Shown here: in pieces, positions 1 to 5,119 of the stretch
Layout of the letters: each line of letters starts with the position of its first letter
Position numbering within the stretch: the stretch's first letter is position 1
Assembly (NCBI GenBank): GCA_007127595.1
Contig: SKZA01000391.1
Span: forward strand, 1 to 5,119
Origin: Kiritimatiellia bacterium
GTDB taxonomy: Bacteria; Verrucomicrobiota; Kiritimatiellia; SLAD01
Direction of reading: 5' to 3'
DNA length: 5,119 nucleotides
The notes under the pieces: generated by a model
Seen by the model: the letters and a program-made list of their open reading frames with translations, nothing else
Told to the model about the DNA's origin: nothing
Database searches by the model: none
Translations under genes and position numbers: made by a program

Positions 1-111
1 ATCTATCGTCTATCCGTACCCTGAACGGCCGTAATATTCAGCAGATGGGAAGCGCCGGTGCGGACAAGAACCATCTTGCCGGAGGCCGAGCGTCTTTCAT
101 AGGATCCCTTT
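1..111. other. Upstream spacer or end of a preceding gene
   Basis: Nothing here can be called as a gene. A plus-strand frame reaches TAA at 32-34 and could be the last ten codons of an upstream gene (ending YPYPERP), but that is too short to identify. A second plus-strand frame stays open across the start of the following gene, and a minus-strand frame ends at a TAG near position 5-7. Both overlap the conserved N-terminus of the phosphodiesterase and are best treated as shadows. No convincing -35/-10 pair was found. Confidence 0.4.
101..104 (+). promoter_or_regulatory. Ribosome binding site of the phosphodiesterase gene
   Basis: AGGA lies seven bases upstream of the ATG at 112. This is good Shine-Dalgarno placement and supports that start over later in-frame codons. 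Confidence 0.6.
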
Positions 112-1314
112 ATGCCGCCGATTTGCACAGGAACGCTGAAGGGGTTCTACAAGCCCGATTACGATGGCGCTTCCATCGTCAATCTGCTCTCGACCATCAT
201 CCACGCCCGTGGCGGTCAATCGCCCCATAAGCCCTTGAAGAAGCCGGCGGTGGAGGGGCTGAAGGGATTCGACAAGATTGTATATCTGCTGGTCGACGGC
301 CTCGGGAAGCATCAGCTCGATGTGTATCTTGAAGAGGGGTTCGGTCAGCGATTCTTTGCGGCACATCATCACGACGTGATCTCCAGTGTTTTCCCCGCCA
401 CGACCGCGGCGGCCGTGACCACGTACGCCACGGGCGCGTCTCCTGCCGAGCACGGCGTACTAAGCTGGTGGTTGAACCTGCACGACCTGGGAATGGTCGG
501 CAACGTGCTCATTGAAGCGTCGCGTCTGGGTTCGTCCTTGAAGGCCGATGAGTTCGTGCTCCGCGATTATCTGCGCATGCCGTCCTATTTGAACAGCACC
601 CGGGGCGGCCGCGCCTTGCTTTCGTATGGACACATTCCGAAAAGCTCGTTATCGAATGCGGCCGCGCGCTGGACAGACAAACGGGCCTATGAATCCTTGC
701 GCGACATGCAGGAGGCTGTGGTCGAGTATGCACGTTCCGGCGAATCGGGTCTGGCCTATGCGTACTGGCCCGAGCTGGATGGGTGTTGCCACGAATTCGG
801 TTGTCTTCATCCGACGACGATGGCGCATTTCGATTTCATCGATGAGGTGTTGGCGTCGTTGATAGAGGAAATCCGTGGAACCGACACGGTGGTCATCGTC
901 ACGGCCGATCACGGGTTGGTGGACACGCCGCGGTCGCGCTATATCGATCTCTCGAAGGTGGACGGACTGTATGATTGTCTGGCCACTCTCCCTGCGGGTG
1001 ATTCGCGGCAGGTTTCCTTCTTTGTTCGGGCCTCACGGCAAAAGGAGTTCGTGGCGTGCTGCGACACGTTGAAGGAAGTCGGGGTGCTCATTCCCGGATC
1101 GCGCTTGCGGCGCGGCGGATTCTTCGGGCCGGGTGAAGAACATTCATCGCTTGGCGGGAGGGTGGGGGATTATGTCTTCATTGCGCGGGCGGATTATGCT
1201 TTTGACGCGCCGCCGGCGGGCATGCCGTCCGGCGTGCTGGTCGGAACGCACGGGGGCATGTCTGCCGAGGAAATGCGTGTGCCCCTCTATGTGGTTCCGC
1301 TGCAAGGGCCGTGA
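112..1314 (+). CDS. Alkaline phosphatase superfamily phosphodiesterase / nucleotide pyrophosphatase-like enzyme
   Basis: This 400-residue protein has the full catalytic set of the type I phosphodiesterase/nucleotide pyrophosphatase branch of the alkaline phosphatase superfamily. Metal ligand D62 lies in YLLVDGLG. The block SVFPATTAAAVTTYATG at 92-108 aligns with the nucleophile loop of NPP enzymes, making T98 the likely nucleophile. D223 and H227 are in YWPELDGCCHEFG, D266 and H267 in TADHG, and H380 in GTHGG. By family knowledge it should bind two metal ions, probably zinc, and hydrolyse phosphomonoesters or diesters through a phospho-threonine intermediate. The substrate cannot be read from the sequence. 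The N-terminus is hydrophilic with no signal peptide, so a cytoplasmic location is inferred. The stretch PDYDGASIVNLLSTI at 15-29 looks like the usual family N-terminus, which supports the ATG at 112 with its AGGA. The gene stands alone on the plus strand and converges on mtnA. Family assignment is firm; the exact reaction is open. Confidence 0.9.
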   Translation: MPPICTGTLKGFYKPDYDGASIVNLLSTIIHARGGQSPHKPLKKPAVEGLKGFDKIVYLLVDGLGKHQLDVYLEEGFGQRFFAAHHHDVISSVFPATTAAAVTTYATGASPAEHGVLSWWLNLHDLGMVGNVLIEASRLGSSLKADEFVLRDYLRMPSYLNSTRGGRALLSYGHIPKSSLSNAAARWTDKRAYESLRDMQEAVVEYARSGESGLAYAYWPELDGCCHEFGCLHPTTMAHFDFIDEVLASLIEEIRGTDTVVIVTADHGLVDTPRSRYIDLSKVDGLYDCLATLPAGDSRQVSFFVRASRQKEFVACCDTLKEVGVLIPGSRLRRGGFFGPGEEHSSLGGRVGDYVFIARADYAFDAPPAGMPSGVLVGTHGGMSAEEMRVPLYVVPLQGP

Positions 1315-1361
1315 AGGGCCGCGGCACGGCACATTTCACTCGGCGCATAAAGAATTGAACG

Positions 1362-1413
1362 GAAGGTCGCAAAGGCCGCAAAGATTTAGCGCTACCACTT
1401 GGTTGCGACCTTC
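1362..1413. repeat. 11-bp perfect inverted repeat in the convergent spacer
   Basis: GAAGGTCGCAA at 1362-1372 is matched exactly by its reverse complement TTGCGACCTTC at 1403-1413, with a 30-base loop that contains the second CGCAAAG copy. Read on the minus strand the stem is followed by the moderately T-rich TTCAATTCTTTA, so it could act as a backup terminator for mtnA. On the plus strand it is followed by A-rich, not T-rich, sequence. It may equally be part of a mobile repeat. Confidence 0.6.
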
Positions 1414-1420
1414 TCCATGT

Positions 1421-1450
1421 CAAAAAAAACAAAGTGGCCCGGCTTGGCCA
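1421..1450 (-). terminator. Factor-independent terminator of the aldolase-mtnA operon
   Basis: On the minus strand a small hairpin (TGGCC, loop AAGCCG, GGCCA; 1450-1435) is followed after a short gap by a run of eight T (1429-1422). It lies about 70 bases past the mtnA stop codon, which is a sensible place for the end of that transcript. The stem is only five base pairs, so strength is uncertain. Confidence 0.6.
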
Positions 1451-1520
1451 AAACGCTTATTCCCACCACCAGGGTCTCTGCGAGCTTCTGTTCAAGAAAG
1501 TAGCGCCAAGACGCAACGTG

Positions 1521-2591
1521 TTATCTTGAAGGCAGGGCGGGGTCGGCGAATGCGCTGCGGATGTGCTCCTCGTACGGCGGGCGCAGGATGGCCTGGTCCG
1601 TGATGATGCCGGTGATCAAAGCGGCGGGTGTTATATCAAAAGCCGGATTGTAGGCCGCGATACCTTCCGGCGCAATACGGTGATCGCCCACGCAATGAAC
1701 CTCGTTTGGGTCACGTTCCTCGATGACGATTCCGGCGCCGTCCGGCGTGTCGGGGTCGATGGTGCTGGACGGACACGCGATATAGAACGGGACGTGAAAG
1801 TGATTGGCCAGGACGGCGAGTCCGAGTGTGCCGATCTTGTTGGCGGCGTCCCCGTTGGCCGCCAGCCGATCGCAACCGGTGATGACCAAGTCGATCCTGG
1901 ATGACGCCATAAGGGAAGCGGCCATGTTGTCACAGACGAGCGTGGTTTCGACCCCGGCCTGTTGCAGTTCCCAGCACGTGAGGCGCGCGCCTTGAAGCAG
2001 CGGTCGGGTTTCGCAGGCAACTACGCGCGGCTGCAGGCCGCGTTCCTGCGCGAGATAGATGGGCGCCAGCGCTGTGCCCCACTCCGATGTGGCGAGGCCG
2101 CCCGCATTACAGTGCGTAAGCACCCGACAACCCGGAAACAAAAGCGGATATCCCTGTTCGCCGATGCCCCGGCAGAGCGCGCGGTCCTCCTCATGGATGC
2201 GTACGGCTTCTTCGAACAAGGACCGATATAAGGCGGGCGCATCGGTGGCGTCGGATGATTCGGCATGTCGGATCATGCGGTCGAGCGCCCAAGCCAGGTT
2301 TACCGCGGTTGGGCGTGCGCTCTTCAAAAAGTCCGCGCCGCGCCGCAAATGGTCCATGAATGTATCGCGTTCGGTATCGACATGGTCCCGGACGGTATAC
2401 AGCAGGCCATAAGCCGCCGCTACACCGATGGCGGGCGCGCCGCGTACTTTCAGTTTCTTGATCGAATCCCATACATGCTCGATGTCCCGTTGAGCCTCAA
2501 ACACGACCTGATGGGGTAGTCGGGTTTGGTCCAGCAGGATGAGTTGGTCGTCCTCCCAGCGGATCGTTTCGACCGGCTTTGATTCCTTCAA
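1521..2591 (-). CDS. mtnA: S-methyl-5-thioribose-1-phosphate isomerase MtnA
   Basis: MtnA converts 5-methylthioribose 1-phosphate into 5-methylthioribulose 1-phosphate in the cytoplasm, a step in recycling the methylthioadenosine left over from polyamine and other S-adenosylmethionine-using reactions. The 356 residues are full length for the family, which is related to eIF2B alpha/beta/delta subunits. Hallmarks in order are PVETIRWEDDQLILLDQTRLP at 6-26, the RGAPAIG loop at 50-56, ARPTAVNL at 92-99, THCNAGGLAT at 159-168 with the catalytic Cys161, ACETRP at 192-197, TGCDRLAANGD at 238-248 with the catalytic Asp241, and YNPAFDITP at 314-322. Cys161 and Asp241 match the known catalytic pair (Cys160/Asp240) of the Bacillus subtilis enzyme. 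The start is TTG, supported by GAGGTG five bases upstream and by the conserved N-terminus that follows. The start overlaps the aldolase stop by four bases (TTGA), so translation is probably coupled. Some homologues also accept 5-deoxyribose 1-phosphate. Confidence 0.96.
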   Translation of the reverse strand: MKESKPVETIRWEDDQLILLDQTRLPHQVVFEAQRDIEHVWDSIKKLKVRGAPAIGVAAAYGLLYTVRDHVDTERDTFMDHLRRGADFLKSARPTAVNLAWALDRMIRHAESSDATDAPALYRSLFEEAVRIHEEDRALCRGIGEQGYPLLFPGCRVLTHCNAGGLATSEWGTALAPIYLAQERGLQPRVVACETRPLLQGARLTCWELQQAGVETTLVCDNMAASLMASSRIDLVITGCDRLAANGDAANKIGTLGLAVLANHFHVPFYIACPSSTIDPDTPDGAGIVIEERDPNEVHCVGDHRIAPEGIAAYNPAFDITPAALITGIITDQAILRPPYEEHIRSAFADPALPSR

Positions 2592-3277
2592 GGCTTCACC
2601 TCATTTCGAGCGCGGGGCGGCCAGCGCCCGGCGTTCCAGAACCGCCATTCCCTCGCGCCGCGGGCGGCCTGCGCGAGAAGGCGCTTTGCGTTGTGTAACT
2701 GTGACAGGGCGCTCGTTTCGCCGATACCATAGCATAAGAGTCCTTCTTCGTGGCCGCCCAAGACGATGATGCCGGCGTCGTTAAGCCCGGATCGGCCCAA
2801 GTGCCGAATCGCCTCCGACAGTTCCGGCGTGCCGTATTCACACGTCCGCTCGGTGGTCGGAATCCGGAAGGCCAGGGAACGCCACAGGTGTTCGGAATGC
2901 ACGTGTACCACGCAGCCCACGCGGGGACGCGCCTCGTAGAGACCCGCGTGAGTCAATGATTCCGATGACGCCTGTACAAGGCCGCGGCATACTACCCGAT
3001 TCTCGGGTACGGAGTAGTCCGTGACCCAGGCGTAGTGTTCGCGAGACAAGCTTTTCAAGCCGCCCGTAGCCGTACCCGTGATAAAGAACCCCGGTCCGCG
3101 CGGGTTCCGTATGCTTACATTTCCGTAGCCGATGCCGTCTGGATAGAGGCCGATCAGCCCCATATCGACCAGTGTATTGCGTAATGTGGAGAGTCGGCGC
3201 AAGAGGGCGTCCTCTGCGGGTATGGGTTGCCGTTCCCAGATGCACTCAAATTTGATGTAACCTTCCGTTGGAGTCAT
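2588..3277 (-). CDS. Class II aldolase/adducin family protein (MtnB dehydratase or methylthioribulose-1-phosphate aldolase)
   Basis: This is a 229-residue cytoplasmic zinc enzyme of the class II aldolase/adducin fold. Visible features are GYGNVSIR at 50-57 and SGT-like ITGTATG at 66-72 (phosphate-binding regions). QASSES at 102-107 carries the acid/base Glu106, HVH gives zinc ligands His125 and His127, and GGHEEGL gives His176. The 19-residue step from Glu106 to His125 equals Glu73 to His92 in fuculose-phosphate aldolase. Placed directly before mtnA with overlapping stop and start, it very likely acts on the MtnA product. It may remove water (MtnB, methionine salvage) or split the sugar to dihydroxyacetone phosphate and an aldehyde (DHAP shunt). 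The sequence alone does not choose. The last 25 or so residues (WRFWNAGRWPPRARN and after) are an unconserved-looking tail encoded over a GC palindrome. The ribosome binding site is weak; the N-terminal EGYIKF supports ATG at 3277. Confidence 0.88.
   Translation of the reverse strand: MTPTEGYIKFECIWERQPIPAEDALLRRLSTLRNTLVDMGLIGLYPDGIGYGNVSIRNPRGPGFFITGTATGGLKSLSREHYAWVTDYSVPENRVVCRGLVQASSESLTHAGLYEARPRVGCVVHVHSEHLWRSLAFRIPTTERTCEYGTPELSEAIRHLGRSGLNDAGIIVLGGHEEGLLCYGIGETSALSQLHNAKRLLAQAARGAREWRFWNAGRWPPRARNEVKP
2597..2602 (-). promoter_or_regulatory. Ribosome binding site deciding the TTG start of mtnA
   Basis: GAGGTG on the minus strand, inside the last codons of the aldolase gene, ends five bases before the TTG at 2591. 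Its strength and spacing justify the unusual start codon and suggest coupled translation. Confidence 0.7.
2615..2629. repeat. GC palindrome inside the aldolase C-terminal codons
   Basis: GGGCG at 2615-2619 and CGCCC at 2625-2629 form a five-base-pair stem with a five-base loop. It lies in the codons for the Trp/Arg/Pro-rich tail, just before the mtnA ribosome binding site. The stem is short and may be a chance product of high GC. Confidence 0.35.
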
Positions 3278-3321
3278 TCTTACATCGTGCTTTCTCGTCC
3301 GTTGCTCGATCCGGAATGCGA

Positions 3322-3351
3322 TATATATCCAGTGAGCTCAAGATGTATCAA
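3322..3351 (-). promoter_or_regulatory. Candidate sigma-70-type promoter for the aldolase-mtnA operon
   Basis: On the minus strand TTGATA (3351-3346) and TATATA (3327-3322) are 18 bases apart, in the AT-richest part of the spacer, about 44 bases before the aldolase ATG. The -35 box differs from consensus at one base and the -10 box at two. Placement fits a single promoter for the two-gene unit. No operator or riboswitch was recognised between it and the start codon. Confidence 0.5.
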
Positions 3352-3437
3352 CTAAGATCGGGATATGATAGGCGTCTTGTTGAGGAAGAGTCTACTATGG
3401 TGTCCCGGAAATAGGCTCCAAATCTCTTGACCGTTTT

Positions 3438-3459
3438 GGGACGACACGGAGGTCGTCCC
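3438..3459. repeat. Hairpin GGGACGAC / GTCGTCCC
   Basis: GGGACGAC at 3438-3445 pairs perfectly with GTCGTCCC at 3452-3459 around the six-base loop ACGGAG. On neither strand is it directly followed by a T run in the position expected of a terminator for a known gene. Confidence 0.7.
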
Positions 3460-3491
3460 TCCAGCGATCTGCCATTTTTTTGGGAGGGACG
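3454..3491. repeat. 9-bp inverted repeat overlapping the previous hairpin
   Basis: CGTCCCTCC at 3454-3462 is the exact reverse complement of GGAGGGACG at 3483-3491, with a 20-base loop holding a run of seven T (3475-3481). It shares bases 3454-3459 with the hairpin at 3438-3459, so the two foldings exclude each other in one transcript. The simplest reading is two copies of one repeat unit in opposite orientation. Confidence 0.65.
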
Positions 3492-3536
3492 GGCTCCTGC
3501 GTGCCACCCCTCGAGTTTGCCGGCATTTCTAGGTAG

Positions 3537-3552
3537 GGCGAGGCGTCTCGCC
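3537..3552. repeat. Hairpin GGCGAG-GCGT-CTCGCC
   Basis: A six-base-pair perfect stem with a four-base loop lies about 30 bases past the binding-protein stop codon. It could protect or end that transcript, but no T run follows it on the minus strand, so it is listed as a repeat and not as a factor-independent terminator. Confidence 0.6.
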
Positions 3553-3580
3553 GAGCCGTAAATAGGTTCTTGGACAGCTT

Positions 3581-5119
3581 CTACAGCCCCAGGCGTTGAC
3601 GGGCTAGCCGGACCATGCGCGCGTCCAAGGGCAGCGAGCCGGATTTGGCGATCTCGTGTTGCCCCTCGTAGCTCAATAGATAATTCAAGAACTCGCGAAT
3701 CTCCGGCGAGAGATCCTCGGCGGACGCGGCGTTGACGTATACATAAAAGAAGCGCGTGAGGGGATATTGCTCCTGGTAGATGTGACGAGGCAACGGCAGA
3801 TACGCCTGTTCGCCGGATTGGCGCGCGACCGGCACCACCCTGACGCCATCGCCGCGCGGTAGATGGTTGCTGATGCCGATACCCCGCGGTTCCTGCGCGA
3901 TCCTCCTTTCCGTGCCATGTTGCACGTTGGCGACGATATCGAGATCCGAGCGCCACGGGCCGCCCTTGAGTACGGCCTCCTGAAAATAGTTCGCCGTGCC
4001 GTAGTGGAGTGTGACGGCATGGGCGCGAATGGCTGCATCCGGTCCCCAAGCGTTCACCCCCAGTTCCGGCCATAAGCGGATTGGTTCCGCATAGCCCGCC
4101 CGCCGTTCCGTGCCGTATAGGGCGTCCAGTTGGGGGATCGTGATCTGTTCCAACGGATTGTCCTTATGGACGAGCATCTGTACGGCGTCCAACGCTACGC
4201 GCGCTTCGAGAACCGGATAGCCGAAGCGGCGGTGAAAGGCTTCGCGCTGCGCGGAAGACATCGGCCAACTGCTTATCCCGAGCGCGGCCCGATCTTCCTG
4301 CATTAACCACAGGACGCCTGTACTGGCGTAGTACAACCGTTGCGAACCCCAGTCCGCGTTCGGATGGTAGGCCTTGAGGTTCTGGAGGATGGGCATGAGA
4401 AAGGCCGTCGAGGTGCCCGAATGAGCCGGCACAAATGTCCCGGTTAAGTTGTCCCGGGTCGGTTCGTAACGCGGATATTCCGGAGTGGTCAGCGCTTGGT
4501 GGCCGAGCGGATTACTGCGCTCCAGAAAGGTAAGCGGTCTCGCGGTGTTCATGTCGACTTGTTGTTCGCCGCGATCCGGCGGAGTAACCTCTTGAACGGT
4601 TTGCATGAGCGGGTGATTCGGATGCAGGGTATCGCCCAGCCAGCGGGCCAGCGCATCTTCGTCGTCCAATGTCATTACAATTTCGCTTTGAACCGGGTAC
4701 AGGACGACGCCGTACAGGCGCAACGTGCCGGTCAAGCGGCGGATGGCGATGGTGGTCGCGTCCGGGTAGCGGGCGAGCGGGATGATGAACGTATCCGTCC
4801 ATGCCCGTTCGGCCGTGGTACGGATGTTTGAAAACAGGTCGAGCGAAACGATGCGTCCCTGCTCGTCCTGGAGTTGAACGATGAAGTGCGTGTCCGGTTC
4901 ATCGCCGTATCCCAAGGTCAACGCCAAGTCGGCGTTCAGTTCCGAGCGATTCAAGTGAATGAGGAACTGACCGTGGCCGGCGGGTTGACCGGTCTCTACG
5001 ATCCACGCGCCGGCCTGTTTGTCGATAGCTCCTCCGCTCTCGTTGTGTCCGGCGATCCAGGGTGGGGCGGGCGCGTCGGCGTGTTGCGTGGAGAAAGCAT
5101 GTTGGAAGATGTCGAGGGA
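3581..5119 (-). CDS. PstS-like periplasmic substrate-binding protein with N-terminal beta-sandwich region, 5' end outside window
   Basis: The frame is open from the right edge (5119) to TAG at 3581-3583, giving 512 residues without the N-terminus. A TTG at 4954 is an internal codon: good protein sequence continues upstream of it (WIVETGQPAGHGQFLIHL), so the real start lies beyond the window. Residues of about 38-145 have the alternating pattern of a beta-sandwich, with a strand-like end TIAIRRLTGTLRLYGVVLYPV; its ligand is unknown. Residues of about 225-500 resemble phosphate-type binding proteins. These include SGTSTAF near 234-240, ALGISSWPM at 279-287, NPLEQITIPQLDALYG at 321-336, YGTANYFQEAVLKGG near 374-388, FFYVYVN at 457-463, and FLNYLLSYEGQHEIAKSGSLPL at 477-498. 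By family it should be exported and bind phosphate or a similar oxyanion. Neither the signal peptide nor any transporter gene is visible. Ligand identity is inferred, and some PstS anion contacts are not clearly kept. Confidence 0.85.
   Translation of the reverse strand, partial: SLDIFQHAFSTQHADAPAPPWIAGHNESGGAIDKQAGAWIVETGQPAGHGQFLIHLNRSELNADLALTLGYGDEPDTHFIVQLQDEQGRIVSLDLFSNIRTTAERAWTDTFIIPLARYPDATTIAIRRLTGTLRLYGVVLYPVQSEIVMTLDDEDALARWLGDTLHPNHPLMQTVQEVTPPDRGEQQVDMNTARPLTFLERSNPLGHQALTTPEYPRYEPTRDNLTGTFVPAHSGTSTAFLMPILQNLKAYHPNADWGSQRLYYASTGVLWLMQEDRAALGISSWPMSSAQREAFHRRFGYPVLEARVALDAVQMLVHKDNPLEQITIPQLDALYGTERRAGYAEPIRLWPELGVNAWGPDAAIRAHAVTLHYGTANYFQEAVLKGGPWRSDLDIVANVQHGTERRIAQEPRGIGISNHLPRGDGVRVVPVARQSGEQAYLPLPRHIYQEQYPLTRFFYVYVNAASAEDLSPEIREFLNYLLSYEGQHEIAKSGSLPLDARMVRLARQRLGL

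Larger units (their letters stand above)
1361..1518. repeat. Degenerate CGCAAAG-type intergenic repeat
   Basis: Two exact copies of CGCAAAG sit nine bases apart at 1368-1374 and 1377-1383, followed by the palindrome AGCGCT at 1388-1393. A looser relative, GCGCCAAGACGCAACG, lies at 1503-1518 just beyond the mtnA stop codon. Runs of this GCAAAG-GCAAAG style are, from memory, common dispersed intergenic sequence in many environmental bacterial genomes. Here they fill much of the spacer between the two convergent genes. The boundaries are approximate, and whether this is one element or two remnants cannot be told from one window. Confidence 0.45.
3437..3552. repeat. Compound palindromic intergenic repeat cluster
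   Basis: The spacer between the binding-protein stop and the operon promoter is packed with inverted repeats. There are two related units that begin GGAGGGACG and contain CTCC, one on each strand facing the other, and a third separate palindrome near 3537-3552. The perfect 8-bp palindrome TGCCGGCA lies at 3518-3525. No open frame here shows protein character. From memory, unverified, similar GGAGGGACG and GGCGAGNNNNCTCGCC units are scattered through intergenic regions of some PVC-group genomes. Their role is unknown. They could be REP-like or MITE-like elements. Confidence 0.6.

Noticed and set aside
5..140. Minus-strand frame ending TAG at 5-7 (tail VLVRTGASHLLNITAVQG)
   Set aside because: It reads somewhat like protein but overlaps the phosphodiesterase start antisense and no supported start codon was found; probably a codon-bias shadow.
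45..230. Plus-strand open frame across the start of the phosphodiesterase gene
   Set aside because: It overlaps the conserved N-terminus of the phosphodiesterase by over 100 bases, has no ribosome binding site and shows no recognisable protein pattern.
1308..1330. Inverted repeat GCCGTG / CACGGC at the phosphodiesterase stop codon as a plus-strand terminator
   Set aside because: The six-base stem includes the stop codon region, has an 11-base loop and is followed only by ACATTTCACT, with no real T run.
1133..1603. 156-codon plus-strand frame spanning the convergent spacer
   Set aside because: It runs out of frame through the phosphodiesterase end, the repeats and the mtnA end; composition is Arg/Pro/Gly-rich as expected of a GC-rich shadow frame.
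3278..3350. SAM-type riboswitch or other leader RNA ahead of the aldolase-mtnA operon
   Set aside because: The expected leader is only about 40 bases from the candidate promoter and shows none of the conserved helices of SAM riboswitches.
3475..3481. Seven-T run after the hairpin at 3438-3459 as a plus-strand terminator
   Set aside because: It lies 15 bases past the stem, and no plus-strand gene ends nearby.
3348..4073. 241-codon minus-strand frame over the palindrome cluster and binding-protein end
   Set aside because: It overlaps the well-supported binding-protein frame for most of its length and the rest is palindromic repeat; Arg/Gly/Ser-rich shadow.

Overview
The window holds four protein genes, GC-rich (estimated by eye at somewhat under 60% G+C) and tightly packed. 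Two of them appear to start with TTG or be linked by a 4-base overlap, which is bacterial in style. Taxonomy cannot be settled from this sequence alone. The compound palindromic spacer at about 3437-3552 and the CGCAAAG-type spacer at about 1361-1518 remind me, from memory and unverified, of dispersed intergenic repeats in environmental bacteria of the Planctomycetes-Verrucomicrobia-Lentisphaerae-Kiritimatiellota kind. That is a weak hint only.

Layout: 1-111 is a short upstream stretch without a supported gene. 112-1314 (+) encodes a complete cytoplasmic alkaline-phosphatase-superfamily enzyme of the phosphodiesterase/nucleotide pyrophosphatase type, with the nucleophile and all expected metal ligands present. 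1315-1520 is a convergent spacer with a factor-independent terminator for the minus strand, an 11-bp inverted repeat, and short CGCAAAG-like repeats. 2591-1521 (-) is mtnA (methylthioribose-1-phosphate isomerase). 3277-2588 (-) is a class II (adducin-type) aldolase lying just upstream of mtnA, with the aldolase stop and the mtnA TTG start sharing four bases. 3278-3580 is a spacer of about 300 bases that carries a candidate promoter for the aldolase-mtnA pair and a cluster of palindromes. 5119-3581 (-) is a PstS-like periplasmic binding protein whose reading frame runs off the right edge of the window. Its N-terminal part is a probable beta-sandwich domain rather than the usual short PstS leader.

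How the genes work together: the aldolase and MtnA form one transcription unit that fits salvage of the methylthioribose (or 5-deoxyribose) phosphate left after S-adenosylmethionine use. MtnA isomerises the aldose phosphate to the ketose phosphate. The class II protein then either dehydrates it (MtnB, methionine salvage) or cleaves it to dihydroxyacetone phosphate and an aldehyde (the DHAP shunt). The sequence does not decide between these. The phosphodiesterase converges on this operon and the binding protein lies upstream of it. No functional link to either is demonstrated. I found no mobile-element gene, RNA gene, CRISPR array or clearly new defence-type system.
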